The notes under the pieces: model-generated
Seen by the model: only the letters and a program-made list of their open reading frames with translations
Databases searched by the model: none
Told to the model about the DNA's origin: nothing
NCBI GenBank assembly: GCA_009731375.1
Contig: BJOX01000253.1
Location: forward strand, 195,814 to 216,455
Reading direction: 5' to 3'
Length of the DNA stretch: 20,642 nt
Source: Paulinella micropora
Taxonomy: Eukaryota; Cercozoa; Imbricatea; Euglyphida
Part shown: positions 1-8,792 of the stretch, one piece after another
Layout: each line of letters begins with the position of its first letter
Numbering within the stretch: the first letter of the stretch is position 1
Position numbers and translations under genes: made by a program

Positions 1-21
1 TTTTTTTTTTTTTTTTTTTTT
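1..21. repeat. Homopolymer T run at window start
   Basis: The window opens with 21 consecutive T. Together with the C run at the other end this suggests that the sequence is an assembly piece ending at homopolymers. No function is inferred. Confidence 0.9.
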
Positions 22-208
22 CGTCTCTTTCTCATTAAACCTTGCTTATGGTTAGACATTTTTCATATACGCGACAATGTGCTTTCGAAAAACGCTCCAC
101 GATTTTCCTCTCCTCCAGGTGCCACCCTGACGGGAGGAAATTAACAAAATTATGAAAGGCAAAAGGTCTAGTCCGCTAAATCGCAAAAGACGGCACAACT
201 TGAACATT

Positions 209-346
209 GTTGTGACACTCGGACAGAGTCTTGCGCTTTAGATAAGTACTCAGGACAGCGTTAGTCTTGCGCTTTAGATTAGTGTTAGTCGCTTAGAGTT
301 GTGACACTCGGACAGAGTCTTGCGACTAACGCGAAGCGCTTTAGAT
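209..346 (+). repeat. Cluster of short interspersed direct repeats
   Basis: A 27-bp unit beginning GTTGTGACACTCGGACAGAG occurs perfectly at 209-235 and 298-324. The word GCGCTTTAGAT occurs at about 233-243, 269-279 and 336-346, and GTTAGTC recurs between them. The pattern looks like an imperfect tandem duplication of a roughly 90-bp unit with internal sub-repeats. It lies just upstream of the possible zinc-finger exon at 381. I see no coding sense in it. Confidence 0.75.
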
Positions 347-380
347 TCATCTGCAAGTCATTTACAAGGTGCATGGCAAG

Positions 381-1002
381 ATGAGGACTGAAAGGAAGGG
401 GGAGAAACTAAGTGTGGCCGGCTGCATGTGCGACAAGTGTGGCATGTGGAGGCCTGATCCTTTTGAGCGTTGCCGCAAGGTACAAAGTCCATCTACTGGC
501 TAGCAGGGATATTTGCACCCTCCTTGCTCGCAAGTTGCAGTTTTGCTGATTGTGAGCAATATGTAGTGATTTTCTCCTGCAATTCATAGTGTACTAATTG
601 AAATGGTCATTGGTCGTTTGTAATTCAAAATGAGAACCTTTTTGCTGTTCTTGAGTATGAGGGTGTAGCGAAAGAGGACATGCCACGTTTGCGTTTACGT
701 TGCTAGCTGTTTCTACTCACTTCGTGTTTACTTGAAGATTCCATACAACATGAAAAATTTTCAAGAGGGGGGCGTTTGTAGTGCACACACAAACAACATT
801 TAAGGATATGCTGCTAATTTATGTCCTCATGTGCTCTGCTCTTTGTTTATCATTTTTTCAGGCAAAAGGTTCACGCTTCAATGATCAAACTTTTTGTTAT
901 GATTTGCCTTGCATAGTGTTCTCCTGCTCCGGAAGTGCGTGTGGGCCACGGCAGGAAGCAATTAGGAGCTCAGCCGCGAGACACAACTTCCAACTAATTT
1001 GA
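381..1002 (+). CDS. Possible two-exon gene fragment with CW-like zinc finger
   Basis: Two open segments join in frame through a plausible GT-AG intron. Exon A (381-479, ATG at 381) encodes 33 residues including CMCDKCGMWRPDP. The intron would run 480-861, from GTACAA to a clear pyrimidine-rich acceptor TTTTTTCAG. Exon B (862-1002) adds 46 residues, with cysteines in FCYDLPC, FSC and SAC, then GPRQE and a TGA stop. The CDKC-x-MWR core resembles the start of CW-type zinc fingers (C-x2-C-x-KWR), chromatin-binding modules in eukaryotes, but the leading tryptophan of that family is missing. The frame is also open upstream to 345, so ATG 381 may not be the true start. The joined product is only 79 residues, so it may be part of a larger or dead gene. 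The domain assignment is inference from a short motif. Confidence 0.33.
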
Positions 1003-1919
1003 AAAATCAAGCTCTCTGGAACTTGACGTACTTAGCTATGTGAAAGGCTAGGCGCACAGCTAAGTTTTGCATGTCTCAGAGGCTGTATGACTGCGCAAGC
1101 AGGACAGAAAAGAACATTTCCAACCACAGAAACTCTCCGCTCTGGCGAAGGCTCTGTATTGTTTTGTGCGCATCGCGTTTTCAAGGAAAAATACTTATCA
1201 GCTACGAGTCACTGTGCTCAAGGCTAGGCCGGCAATTTACCACCACGAACGTGACACACACGCATTTCATTCTACCTTCTTTGCGTGTGTTTGTCTCAAG
1301 TGGGACCTTTTTCAGGGTGCAATATGTCGCAACTTTTGATCAACAGCGTCAACGTGAACATGTAAAAATTTGTAATCAAGTGTATTACCCCAAGCGGACA
1401 CAAGCGTATGTACTCGACAGTAGGAGTATTTTTCTGTGCAATGATCCCCCATTAAAGCCTTGGTCCGTTCGACTCTCACTTTGTAATAAACTCAAATTCC
1501 GGGAGGTGTCAAGTTACAGTCAATTATTATGTATTTGCCATATGTAGCTATGTAATTAAAGTTTCTGAATGCGGGGGCAAGATAGGCATTTATGATATTA
1601 TAGTTATTAATATATTTTTTGTACATCTGAAAAATACATATTGAAAGGGTCCCCAACGAAAAAATCAATGAAATATGTGATACGGTTCATATGAACCATA
1701 GACAATAGCTTTAAAGTTAATGCTAGATGATGTATTAATAAATTAAAACAGTTTTTTTTAAAAAACATTATGGTGAAGTTTATCAAAAAAATGTCAAAAA
1801 AAATACGTTGAGGACCAGTTCAAGTTACGATCTATCATTCCACTAAAGTGTTTTTTGTTTGGTGATCTGGTGAAGAAGCCTATCGGAAGTTCCGAGTCCC
1901 CCATTTTTGACTTTTTGAC
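1003..1919. other. AT-rich flank without a convincing gene
   Basis: No believable gene was found here. A 158-codon open frame at 1071-1547 has no recognisable domain and looks like a chance ORF. From about 1560 the sequence becomes strongly AT-rich. A perfect 14-bp palindrome, GGTTCATATGAACC, lies at 1684-1697. The segment ends where the left LTR of the Gypsy element begins. Confidence 0.6.
1684..1697. repeat. Perfect 14-bp palindrome
   Basis: GGTTCATATGAACC is identical to its reverse complement. It could be a dimeric protein site or a chance palindrome; no adjacent gene supports a role. Confidence 0.5.
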
Positions 1920-2171
1920 TGTTACAATCCCCGAAGATAGCTCAATAAAAAGTCGGTAATACAACCAGACACAAATCCCCAAAAGAGAATGATGTCTCGT
2001 TATATTATCTCAGTGAAGCCGAAAAGAAAACGGCAACAGACCAAGGTTAAAATGGCATTAGGTCAAATTGCGGCCGGCCAAACGATATTGAAAATAATGG
2101 GAAAAAACTAGATGCACCTGACACCAGAAAAAGGGTACTTTTTACCGGCTATCCGGGGGGTGATGCCTACA
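1920..2171 (-). repeat. 3' LTR of the Gypsy element
   Basis: This 252-bp direct repeat of 12067-12313 has TGTTAC at its left and CCTACA at its right edge, giving canonical TG...CA ends on either strand. It differs from the other copy by T versus G near 2008, A versus G near 2112, and a 5-nt insertion near 2068-2073 within a CGGCCGG-rich spot. LTRs carry the promoter, transcript start and polyadenylation functions. The only TATA-like word I see on the minus strand is in CTAATATAACG. Confidence 0.96.
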
Positions 2172-2183
2172 GTACCCCTTCCC
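2172..2183 (-). other. Polypurine tract (plus-strand primer site)
   Basis: On the minus strand GGGAAGGGG (2183-2175) lies immediately upstream of the 3' LTR, separated from its TGT edge by TAC. An RNase-H-resistant purine tract next to the 3' LTR primes second-strand DNA synthesis in LTR elements. Position and composition fit; the 3-nt spacer is slightly unusual. Confidence 0.75.
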
Positions 2184-2966
2184 GTTTTTATGACGGAAAT
2201 ATGCAATATTTTCGTCATATAATTGCTGATTTCTTTTCTGCACAAACGCTACGGGGTGTCGCAACTAAGTGCATTAACCCACGGATAGACGGTGCAGTGG
2301 ATATATAAAACGCATACGCCAGACACGAGTCAACTATAAATCTCCAGCCTCGTTTTTGTAAATAAAAACTCCTCCTTCCACACTTGTTGTCCCCCCCGTA
2401 ACTTAATTCTGAGGCAGTATGTCAAGAACAAATAGTATTACTATTGCAATAAAAGCAGCGTTATAATTTTTCTCCTTCTCCAAAAACACTTCCGATCAGT
2501 AAATACATTGTCTTTTAATAACATACCCTTGTATTCAATCGGTTACCTTAATATAGTACTAGGGGGCCAGACCTAATAACTATATCCAAAGCCGGGGTGA
2601 GTGAGCCCGACCATGCGATATGCCGACACAAGTAGAAACGGACCGTGCTGGTATGACGATATTAAGTATATCCAAAGAAAAAAATTTAATATGTCTACTA
2701 TGAGAACATTTTTTGAGAACATCACCCTGGATACTTGAAGCAGGGTCGTACCAGGAACACCATCGCTAAACTCACAAGCGATCCCCTTATACGGTGTCGT
2801 ATCCATTTGCCGATTGACCCTCGCACTCATATGTTGCGATAAAAATGCCAAGTAACAACAATGGTATAAAAACATTTTAATAAGACATGATCTGACATGG
2901 GCACTATGAGATTAATCCACATGCAGCTTTCAATGTCCGACGCGTGATAAAAGAAAAAAATGTCAC
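2184..2966 (-). other. Region between pol stop and polypurine tract
   Basis: About 780 bp separate the end of pol from the polypurine tract, the place where an envelope-like ORF3 sits in some Gypsy elements. No envelope motif is visible. One 100-codon minus-strand ORF occupies 2573-2875 and is listed separately. The plus strand shows a TATA-like GGATATATAAAAC at about 2297-2310, which could drive antisense transcription, but this is only a motif match. Confidence 0.6.
2573..2875 (-). CDS. Possible small ORF3 with one hydrophobic segment
   Basis: This 100-codon ORF lies downstream of pol in the same orientation and begins with ATG. I recognise no family. Residues about 52-80 form a hydrophobic stretch including VLIVDILNFFLWIYLI that could span a membrane, and the N-terminus (MFLYHCCYLAFL) is also hydrophobic and cysteine-containing. 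Its position matches the slot used by env or accessory ORFs in Gypsy elements, and pol ends in a splice-donor-like CAGTAAGTGA that could in principle produce a spliced message for it. It is short and the region is AT-rich, so it may equally be a chance ORF. Confidence 0.25.
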   Translation of the reverse strand: MFLYHCCYLAFLSQHMSARVNRQMDTTPYKGIACEFSDGVPGTTLLQVSRVMFSKNVLIVDILNFFLWIYLISSYQHGPFLLVSAYRMVGLTHPGFGYSY

Positions 2967-5900
2967 TTACTGCCTTCGTCGCCTTGCGCGAACCCCTTTG
3001 CCAGGTGGCGGGCCGCCAACAAAAGTCAAGTCAAACTTCGACTCCTCCAGAATGTCCCATATTTTGTTAGGGATGGCGCCCAAAGATAAGTCAAAAGGAA
3101 TGTCAAGCACTCCTCTAGGCAGTGACTGAATAGTCCACGCAGTGTGGTCTTTGTCTCGAAGGGTAATAGTATCATCCCATGTCTCGAGATTTTTCGCGTC
3201 TTTGTACACCGGTAAATATTGTCTAGCTTTTGGATCCTCAACAGGGTCCATGCTTCTCCAAAAATGGAGTACCGGTTGTATCGTTTTTGCTGCTAAGGAT
3301 CTCTTCGATGTCCGTGCTGCCCGTGTAGTCTGCGGGACCGCCACAGCTCGCATGAGATAAAGATCTGAGAGAGTGTCATCGGCAACATGAGATTCTGCCG
3401 GTCTCAACAGATAAAAAGCGTCTCGGACCCACTTGATGGCCGCAATCGCCTCTCCTTCCTTCCATCGCACATGTCGAATGTCCACATTACCCGCGTTCGG
3501 GTTAGTGTCCTTCTCCCCTCCTCCTCCATGGACATCCGTCGCTCGCGTCGACCTTGCCACCTTCCTCGGTTGGTCGAAGATGAGATCGTTTTGCGCTCTC
3601 CTCCTCTGCGCCTCCGTGAACTTCTCCTTCGTACCGCCGCGGACTATGGGGGCTTTAGACTGAGTCCCCGCCGCGCTTTTGCGGTTTGAGTCTTCCTTAC
3701 TCTCCTTCTCGGTCTCCTCCTTCTCCGTGACCGGTGCCCGATAGGCATTCTCCTCCTCTAAGGTATCCTCCTTCTGTATAGGCGGTACCTCTTTGAAGTC
3801 CTCCTTCATCCGTTTCAACGCCTCCTCAACGGATTCATCCTCAAGTAAGAAGGGGTCATATTTGATCAGCCTTCGAACATTCACAATCTGCACCTTCCCT
3901 CTACCCCTGATCTTATAATTCAGAGGTCCCATCTGTTCCATGATCTGGTATGGTCCTTTCCAGTGGGTAAACAGCTTAGAGCTAACCCCCTTAGGGACTT
4001 GAGGATGGTACAAGAGTACAATATCCCCAACCTGGAAACGGACTTGATCTAAGTGCGCTTGTCGCACTCCTTGTGCGTCAGTCTTTCTGCGCTCCGCCTC
4101 CCTGTGCGCCGCAACTATTTGTTCCGCCTCCATCTTCGCTCTTAGTCTCATCCCGAACAACTCATCCTCATCTGCCCAAGTGTCTTTTGGATGCAGAAGT
4201 GAGGTTGGGATATTAGGCTCTCGGCCGTAAACCAATTGATATGGCGAGACTGAGCTCCTGGCTCCTCCTAATGCCGATGAGGGTAGACAGTTCATTGCAA
4301 AGGCAAATGAAGGTGCTGCCTCCACCCAGGCTCTCTGATTCTCCTTCTTCATACAGTACATCTTAAGCGAGGCTTTGAGAGGTCTATGTACCCGCTCGAT
4401 CTTGCCATTCGCTCTCGGGTTATAGGCAGTAACATATTGCCATTTCATCCCGTAGTACTTAGATAGTCTGTCGATGACTTCATTATTAAAGTCAGAACCT
4501 CGATCAGAACATATCTTTCTAGGCACTCCGATCTGCGAGACGATCCTATCGATCAGAGCCTCCGCAGTTGTCTTGCCTGTAGCGTCCTTAACAGGAACAA
4601 CCCAGACATAATTGGTGGCTCGATCTATTGCGGTAAGAAGGTATCTGTACCCTTCTGCCGATTCGGGGAAAGGTCCCACATGATCGATGTGTAAAAATTC
4701 AAACATCCCGGCGTGTAACGGGAATGTACCGATCAGGCCAAAGTTCGCCTTCAGCGGTGTCTTTGTGGTTTTGCATGGGATGCATGCGTCCACTTCCCTG
4801 TCTATCTCCTCCTTCATCCCTTTCCACCAAAATCGCCTCGCTATGAACCAATGAGTTCTTTGTCGACCCGGATGTGCCAGTAAGGGGCAGTTATGGGCTG
4901 CGACATATATAAAGCGCCTCAACTTCTCTGGTACCCAGAGAGTCCATTTGTCAGGCTGTGATGCAAATTTGCCATGCTGGCCCTTGTACCACAATAGCCC
5001 ATCTCTCCACGCCATCTCCTTCATCTGATCTTTGATCTGTGGAGTCTTTTTAAGCTCATTAGGGTTCTTGTATAACGTTATGAGCTCCTTGAACTCCGGA
5101 TCCGTCGCCTGTTGCTGCCTCCACGCGGTAGGCGAGGCGATATGAATAGTACCGTCCTCCAACCTTACTCCTACCCTTTCCGGGTCTTCATCAAGCTCGC
5201 TTCGATTTTCCTGTGGAGGTTCAGTACAGACCTCAGTCGTCTCCTCCTCTTCTTTTATATTCGCCTTCGCGTTCTCGTATGCCTCATAAGACCACTCAGC
5301 GTCTTCGAGAACATGCGCCTCACAGCATATGCCATGCTCCGGGCCTTGAGGACTATATCGTAGACCCGTGCGGTCATAACGAACGCCTCTTGCCATCTGC
5401 ATCGCCTCTATGTGGCTCACCTCGTATACCTTGTCCGTGGACAGGTCCATCATCTCCACTGATGATACGAGAGCCGACACCTCCGACTGAAACTCTAGCC
5501 TGGAAAGGCTATCAGCGACTACGTTTCGCTTTCCCGGTAAGTAGACCATCGTGAAATTGAAACATGACAAGAAAGCTTGCCACCGCGCCAAACGGCCGGT
5601 TTGTTCATGATTCATCAACCAAAGAAGGTTGTGATGATCGGTCCTAACCGTGAGTAGAGGTCCTCCCCACAAGTATTCTCTGAGCCTCTTGAGAGCCCAT
5701 ACTACTGCCAACGCCTCGCTCTGTCGCGTGCAGTAATTTCGCTCCGCCGCACACAGCTTTCTACTAATAAACATGATCGGGCGCAACTTTTTCTCCTCAT
5801 CTTCCTGTTGCAGCACCGCGCCAATCGCAAACTTAGATGCATCCGTGTCGACTACGAACGGTTTCGTAAAGTCGGGCATCATAAGTACTAATCCGCCGTC

Positions 5901-8714
5901 CTTGGGATCTTTATAAATGATATCTTTGAGCGTATTAAACGCCTGCAAAGCCTCCTCATCCCACTTCTCAAAGTCTCCAAAATCAATCATCTTCTCCAGC
6001 TTAGCCCGAGTTGCACCCCAATCGGGTATGAACTGGCTGTAGTACTGTGCCATCGCAAGAAAAGAGTGTAACTCCGTGCGATTCTTTGGCAACTGTCTAC
6101 TCATGATCTCCTCCCTCTTTTCGCGCGATATCGAGACCCTATTATGAGAAATCTCGTAACCCAAATACGTCACACTTGTCCTGGCAAGCTGACATTTCTT
6201 TAGGTTGCATTTCAGGCCAAAAGCTCCGATGCGCCTGAAGACATCTGACAAGTGATCGATATGCTCTTCCATTGTGTTAGAGTATACGATGATGTCATCG
6301 ATGTAACAAAATGCATATTCTCCCGCCTTCTGTCCTCTCCTTCTCATAAAACCATCCTCCGACTGGTCGTCATATTGACCGCTCAACATCTTCTGCATCG
6401 CCTTCTGAAAGAGCCCCGGGGCCTGTTTGAGTCCCATTGGAAGCACCTTCCACTGGTATATTTCCATACCCACAACGAATGCAGTCAGCCATCTGGATTT
6501 CTCGTCCAGTGGTATCTGCCAGAAGCCGTTCTTAAGGTCAATGACCGAATAGAATTTAGCATTCCGCAGCACCCTTCTGCCTTCTTCTAAGGTCGGCAGA
6601 GGATTTCTCTCTTCCTCTAGCACCTTATTCACACGGGCATAATTGATCGTCAAGCGCCATTCTCCTCCTGGCTTAGGGACGATTTTCGGTTGAGAGACAA
6701 TTGGAGATGTAGATCTCTCAATAAAGTCCTCATCGAGCAACTGTCTCACATTCTCCTCCGCTATTTTTGCCTCATGTATGCTCAAATTTGCCCTCCGTGG
6801 TGCCGGAGATGGCTCCGCACCCGGTATCTTGTAAATGACAGCAGTGAAGTCATCCGACTTTACACCACCTGCCCGAGGAGGGTCGAAAATTTCTCTGTAC
6901 GCCTCCATCTTAGCTTTGAGAAACGCCTTCTCTCTCTCCGAACCCACTCCTTCTTCTAAAATTTTCCGCGCCGCCGCTTGGAAATCTTCCTCCGACATCT
7001 TCTTATGCTCCTTGAGGGGCGCTAAGTCCTCCTCCAAACTCAAATCTTCCTCGGACAAATCGTCTAGTCCCGTTCTTTCATACGTGACTGTGTCCGGCTC
7101 ATCATCATGACCCAGCCCGACAAGCATATCAATAAGGTTCGCGTATTGTATCGGAGCCTTACGGGTGTAGAAACCATCAAAGCATGTGAAAGCTTGAGGT
7201 ATCAATTTCAACTTGTCCTGGGCTCTGAGCTTTTGCTTGTATGCACTGCTCTGCTCCCGAGACCCGAGTCGACAAGCCACCACTAACTGTTGCTTGCGAG
7301 AAGGAACAGGTATAGGATGATCAATAAGCCGGTCCCTTATCTCCTGTGCCCAGATCGCCTTCTCATTGTATGGCAGAATGACAGTATACGGCTTGTTACT
7401 CTCAAATAGAGTCCGTAGACACTTTTTCACTTCAGTTAATGAGCGCGGCCAGGTAGGCACATCGCCCCAAAAGTTCGTGATAAAAGTTTTAATGTCATCC
7501 GCTGGAGTATCGGGGATACGCCCCTTCCTCCTTGGCACAAACGCCTCTCTCTTCTCATCTGACACCTTCGCATGGTAACAGTAGCCATTAGTAATATGGA
7601 CATCTGCCCCGCCACCTTCTGCGAATCTGGCCAACGACGGGCACTGTTTCGCAACACATATTATCTCCTCATTACGCGCTACGACTAAGTCATCAATAGA
7701 CTTTCTGTCCCATGCGGGAATCGTAACCGTATACGCCTGCATCTCCGTCTCCCAATTGTCGGTCCAGGTCAGTTCCTCCGGCACTGTGACATAGGGGTGT
7801 ACATAGGCTTCAGTTGCCTCATGTACGAAGGCCAACTTTTTCCTCTCCGTTGCTAGACTCAGCTCAAAAGCCTCGTATGAGTCAGTAGCAGTCATCGGAT
7901 TAATATCCTCCTCCTCTCCATTCTTCACTCCATAAATCACCCGCCGTGCGGCGCAATCGATCACAGCCCCCATCGTAGCCAATTGGTCATACGACAGCAG
8001 GATTGAACCGTGGTAATCGGGGACAACATAGAGGTCCGCACGATATACTCGACCGGATTTCAATTTGAAAATTAATGTGACGATGCCCGTAATTTCCGTA
8101 CGGCTGCCTACCCCTTTTAGGGTCCCCTTTGTTTTTCTAATGTTTTTGTCCACCCATGTCCGGTGACTATTCAAAAACTTCTGGCCGACAATATTAATAT
8201 TCGCCATCGTATCATTACCAACTTTTAATGTGGTTTGTAAAGTTTCACAAAAGAGGTCAGTGTAGCATAGCGCGTCTGGTCTATGTAAACTAGCCGCTAG
8301 CACATGAATTTTTCGTTCTAGGGTTTTGAGTCTAAGCTCAAGTTCCTTGTCCTCTTCTCGTTCTCCCCCCTTTTCCGCCAACTTAACTTCTTGAGTCTCC
8401 GGGGCTTCCGGTATCTCGAGTGTCTTTTGGACAGAGTCTGGTACACCGAGTGTACTCGTGTCTATAGCAGAGACTATTGAGTCCTTTGGCGGGGGTACGG
8501 TCCGCTGCTTCTTCGTAGGAGAAGACCTAGCCTTTGGTTTCGGCTTCCTCTCCTCCATCGCCTTCTTCGCCTTCCTATTCGCATCATTTATCATATTAGC
8601 TCTCGAAGGATGAACTAGCAAGTGCTTACCTTGAGGCTTGTGAGGCTGTGTGCCTTCACCTTCACGTCTGGGAGGAACGGAACCGTTCGTATCCTGTTCA
8701 TCAACAGTAGGCAT
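2967..8714 (-). CDS. pol: Gypsy Pol polyprotein: protease, RT, RNase H, integrase
   Basis: This 1915-residue pol supplies the enzymes for reverse transcription and integration. Domains in order from ATG 8714: a protease-like region with NDTMAN at 167-172 (Met where family members have Gly) and a partner motif ILLSYDQLATMGAVIDC at 238-254; an unassigned linker at about 255-620; reverse transcriptase at about 640-900 with FYSVIDLKNGFWQ (D726), LPMGLKQAP and YIDD (804-807); RNase H at about 950-1075 with VDTDAS (D956), E1000, TDHHN (D1026) and VADSLSRL (D1068); integrase with an H1274/H1281/C1311/C1314 zinc site and catalytic D1344, D1404, E1440 (35-residue spacing); a GPY/F-type motif HWKGPYQI near 1584-1591; and an unassigned C-terminal extension from about 1620 ending in an Arg-rich tail. 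The frame is open 25 codons further upstream to the gag UGA, so the natural product is probably Gag-Pol and ATG 8714 may not be used. Confidence 0.96.
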   Translation of the reverse strand: MPTVDEQDTNGSVPPRREGEGTQPHKPQGKHLLVHPSRANMINDANRKAKKAMEERKPKPKARSSPTKKQRTVPPPKDSIVSAIDTSTLGVPDSVQKTLEIPEAPETQEVKLAEKGGEREEDKELELRLKTLERKIHVLAASLHRPDALCYTDLFCETLQTTLKVGNDTMANINIVGQKFLNSHRTWVDKNIRKTKGTLKGVGSRTEITGIVTLIFKLKSGRVYRADLYVVPDYHGSILLSYDQLATMGAVIDCAARRVIYGVKNGEEEDINPMTATDSYEAFELSLATERKKLAFVHEATEAYVHPYVTVPEELTWTDNWETEMQAYTVTIPAWDRKSIDDLVVARNEEIICVAKQCPSLARFAEGGGADVHITNGYCYHAKVSDEKREAFVPRRKGRIPDTPADDIKTFITNFWGDVPTWPRSLTEVKKCLRTLFESNKPYTVILPYNEKAIWAQEIRDRLIDHPIPVPSRKQQLVVACRLGSREQSSAYKQKLRAQDKLKLIPQAFTCFDGFYTRKAPIQYANLIDMLVGLGHDDEPDTVTYERTGLDDLSEEDLSLEEDLAPLKEHKKMSEEDFQAAARKILEEGVGSEREKAFLKAKMEAYREIFDPPRAGGVKSDDFTAVIYKIPGAEPSPAPRRANLSIHEAKIAEENVRQLLDEDFIERSTSPIVSQPKIVPKPGGEWRLTINYARVNKVLEEERNPLPTLEEGRRVLRNAKFYSVIDLKNGFWQIPLDEKSRWLTAFVVGMEIYQWKVLPMGLKQAPGLFQKAMQKMLSGQYDDQSEDGFMRRRGQKAGEYAFCYIDDIIVYSNTMEEHIDHLSDVFRRIGAFGLKCNLKKCQLARTSVTYLGYEISHNRVSISREKREEIMSRQLPKNRTELHSFLAMAQYYSQFIPDWGATRAKLEKMIDFGDFEKWDEEALQAFNTLKDIIYKDPKDGGLVLMMPDFTKPFVVDTDASKFAIGAVLQQEDEEKKLRPIMFISRKLCAAERNYCTRQSEALAVVWALKRLREYLWGGPLLTVRTDHHNLLWLMNHEQTGRLARWQAFLSCFNFTMVYLPGKRNVVADSLSRLEFQSEVSALVSSVEMMDLSTDKVYEVSHIEAMQMARGVRYDRTGLRYSPQGPEHGICCEAHVLEDAEWSYEAYENAKANIKEEEETTEVCTEPPQENRSELDEDPERVGVRLEDGTIHIASPTAWRQQQATDPEFKELITLYKNPNELKKTPQIKDQMKEMAWRDGLLWYKGQHGKFASQPDKWTLWVPEKLRRFIYVAAHNCPLLAHPGRQRTHWFIARRFWWKGMKEEIDREVDACIPCKTTKTPLKANFGLIGTFPLHAGMFEFLHIDHVGPFPESAEGYRYLLTAIDRATNYVWVVPVKDATGKTTAEALIDRIVSQIGVPRKICSDRGSDFNNEVIDRLSKYYGMKWQYVTAYNPRANGKIERVHRPLKASLKMYCMKKENQRAWVEAAPSFAFAMNCLPSSALGGARSSVSPYQLVYGREPNIPTSLLHPKDTWADEDELFGMRLRAKMEAEQIVAAHREAERRKTDAQGVRQAHLDQVRFQVGDIVLLYHPQVPKGVSSKLFTHWKGPYQIMEQMGPLNYKIRGRGKVQIVNVRRLIKYDPFLLEDESVEEALKRMKEDFKEVPPIQKEDTLEEENAYRAPVTEKEETEKESKEDSNRKSAAGTQSKAPIVRGGTKEKFTEAQRRRAQNDLIFDQPRKVARSTRATDVHGGGGEKDTNPNAGNVDIRHVRWKEGEAIAAIKWVRDAFYLLRPAESHVADDTLSDLYLMRAVAVPQTTRAARTSKRSLAAKTIQPVLHFWRSMDPVEDPKARQYLPVYKDAKNLETWDDTITLRDKDHTAWTIQSLPRGVLDIPFDLSLGAIPNKIWDILEESKFDLTFVGGPPPGKGVRARRRRQ

Positions 8715-8792
8715 AACTGTGACTGTCGGATTAAAAAGAACAGTTTTTATCTCCTTCTCTCTCTTCTTTTCCTCTCTCTTCTCCTCCCGTCA
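8715..8792 (-). promoter_or_regulatory. Gag-pol UGA readthrough site and in-frame spacer
   Basis: Gag ends with UGA at 8792-8790, followed directly by CGG. The next 25 codons (8789-8715) are in the same frame as both gag and pol and contain no other stop, so one suppressed UGA would yield a 2777-residue Gag-Pol. UGA followed by CGG is the core of the type II readthrough context known from several plant RNA viruses, where a downstream stem-loop also contributes. I see no strong stem directly after this stop, only a 38-nt purine run and a weak A5/U5 pairing. The frame arrangement is observed; readthrough is inferred. Confidence 0.7.
8751..8788 (-). other. 38-nt pure purine tract after gag stop
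   Basis: The minus strand is an uninterrupted run of A and G over 38 nt starting two bases after the gag UGA codon. It encodes a highly charged Arg/Glu/Lys spacer in the readthrough frame. It could also act as an internal polypurine tract for plus-strand priming, or slow the ribosome near the stop. Each of these roles is inference. Confidence 0.55.

Noticed and set aside
1071-1547. 158-codon plus-strand ORF
   Set aside because: Starts without any domain, pattern or splice context that suggests coding; composition looks random.
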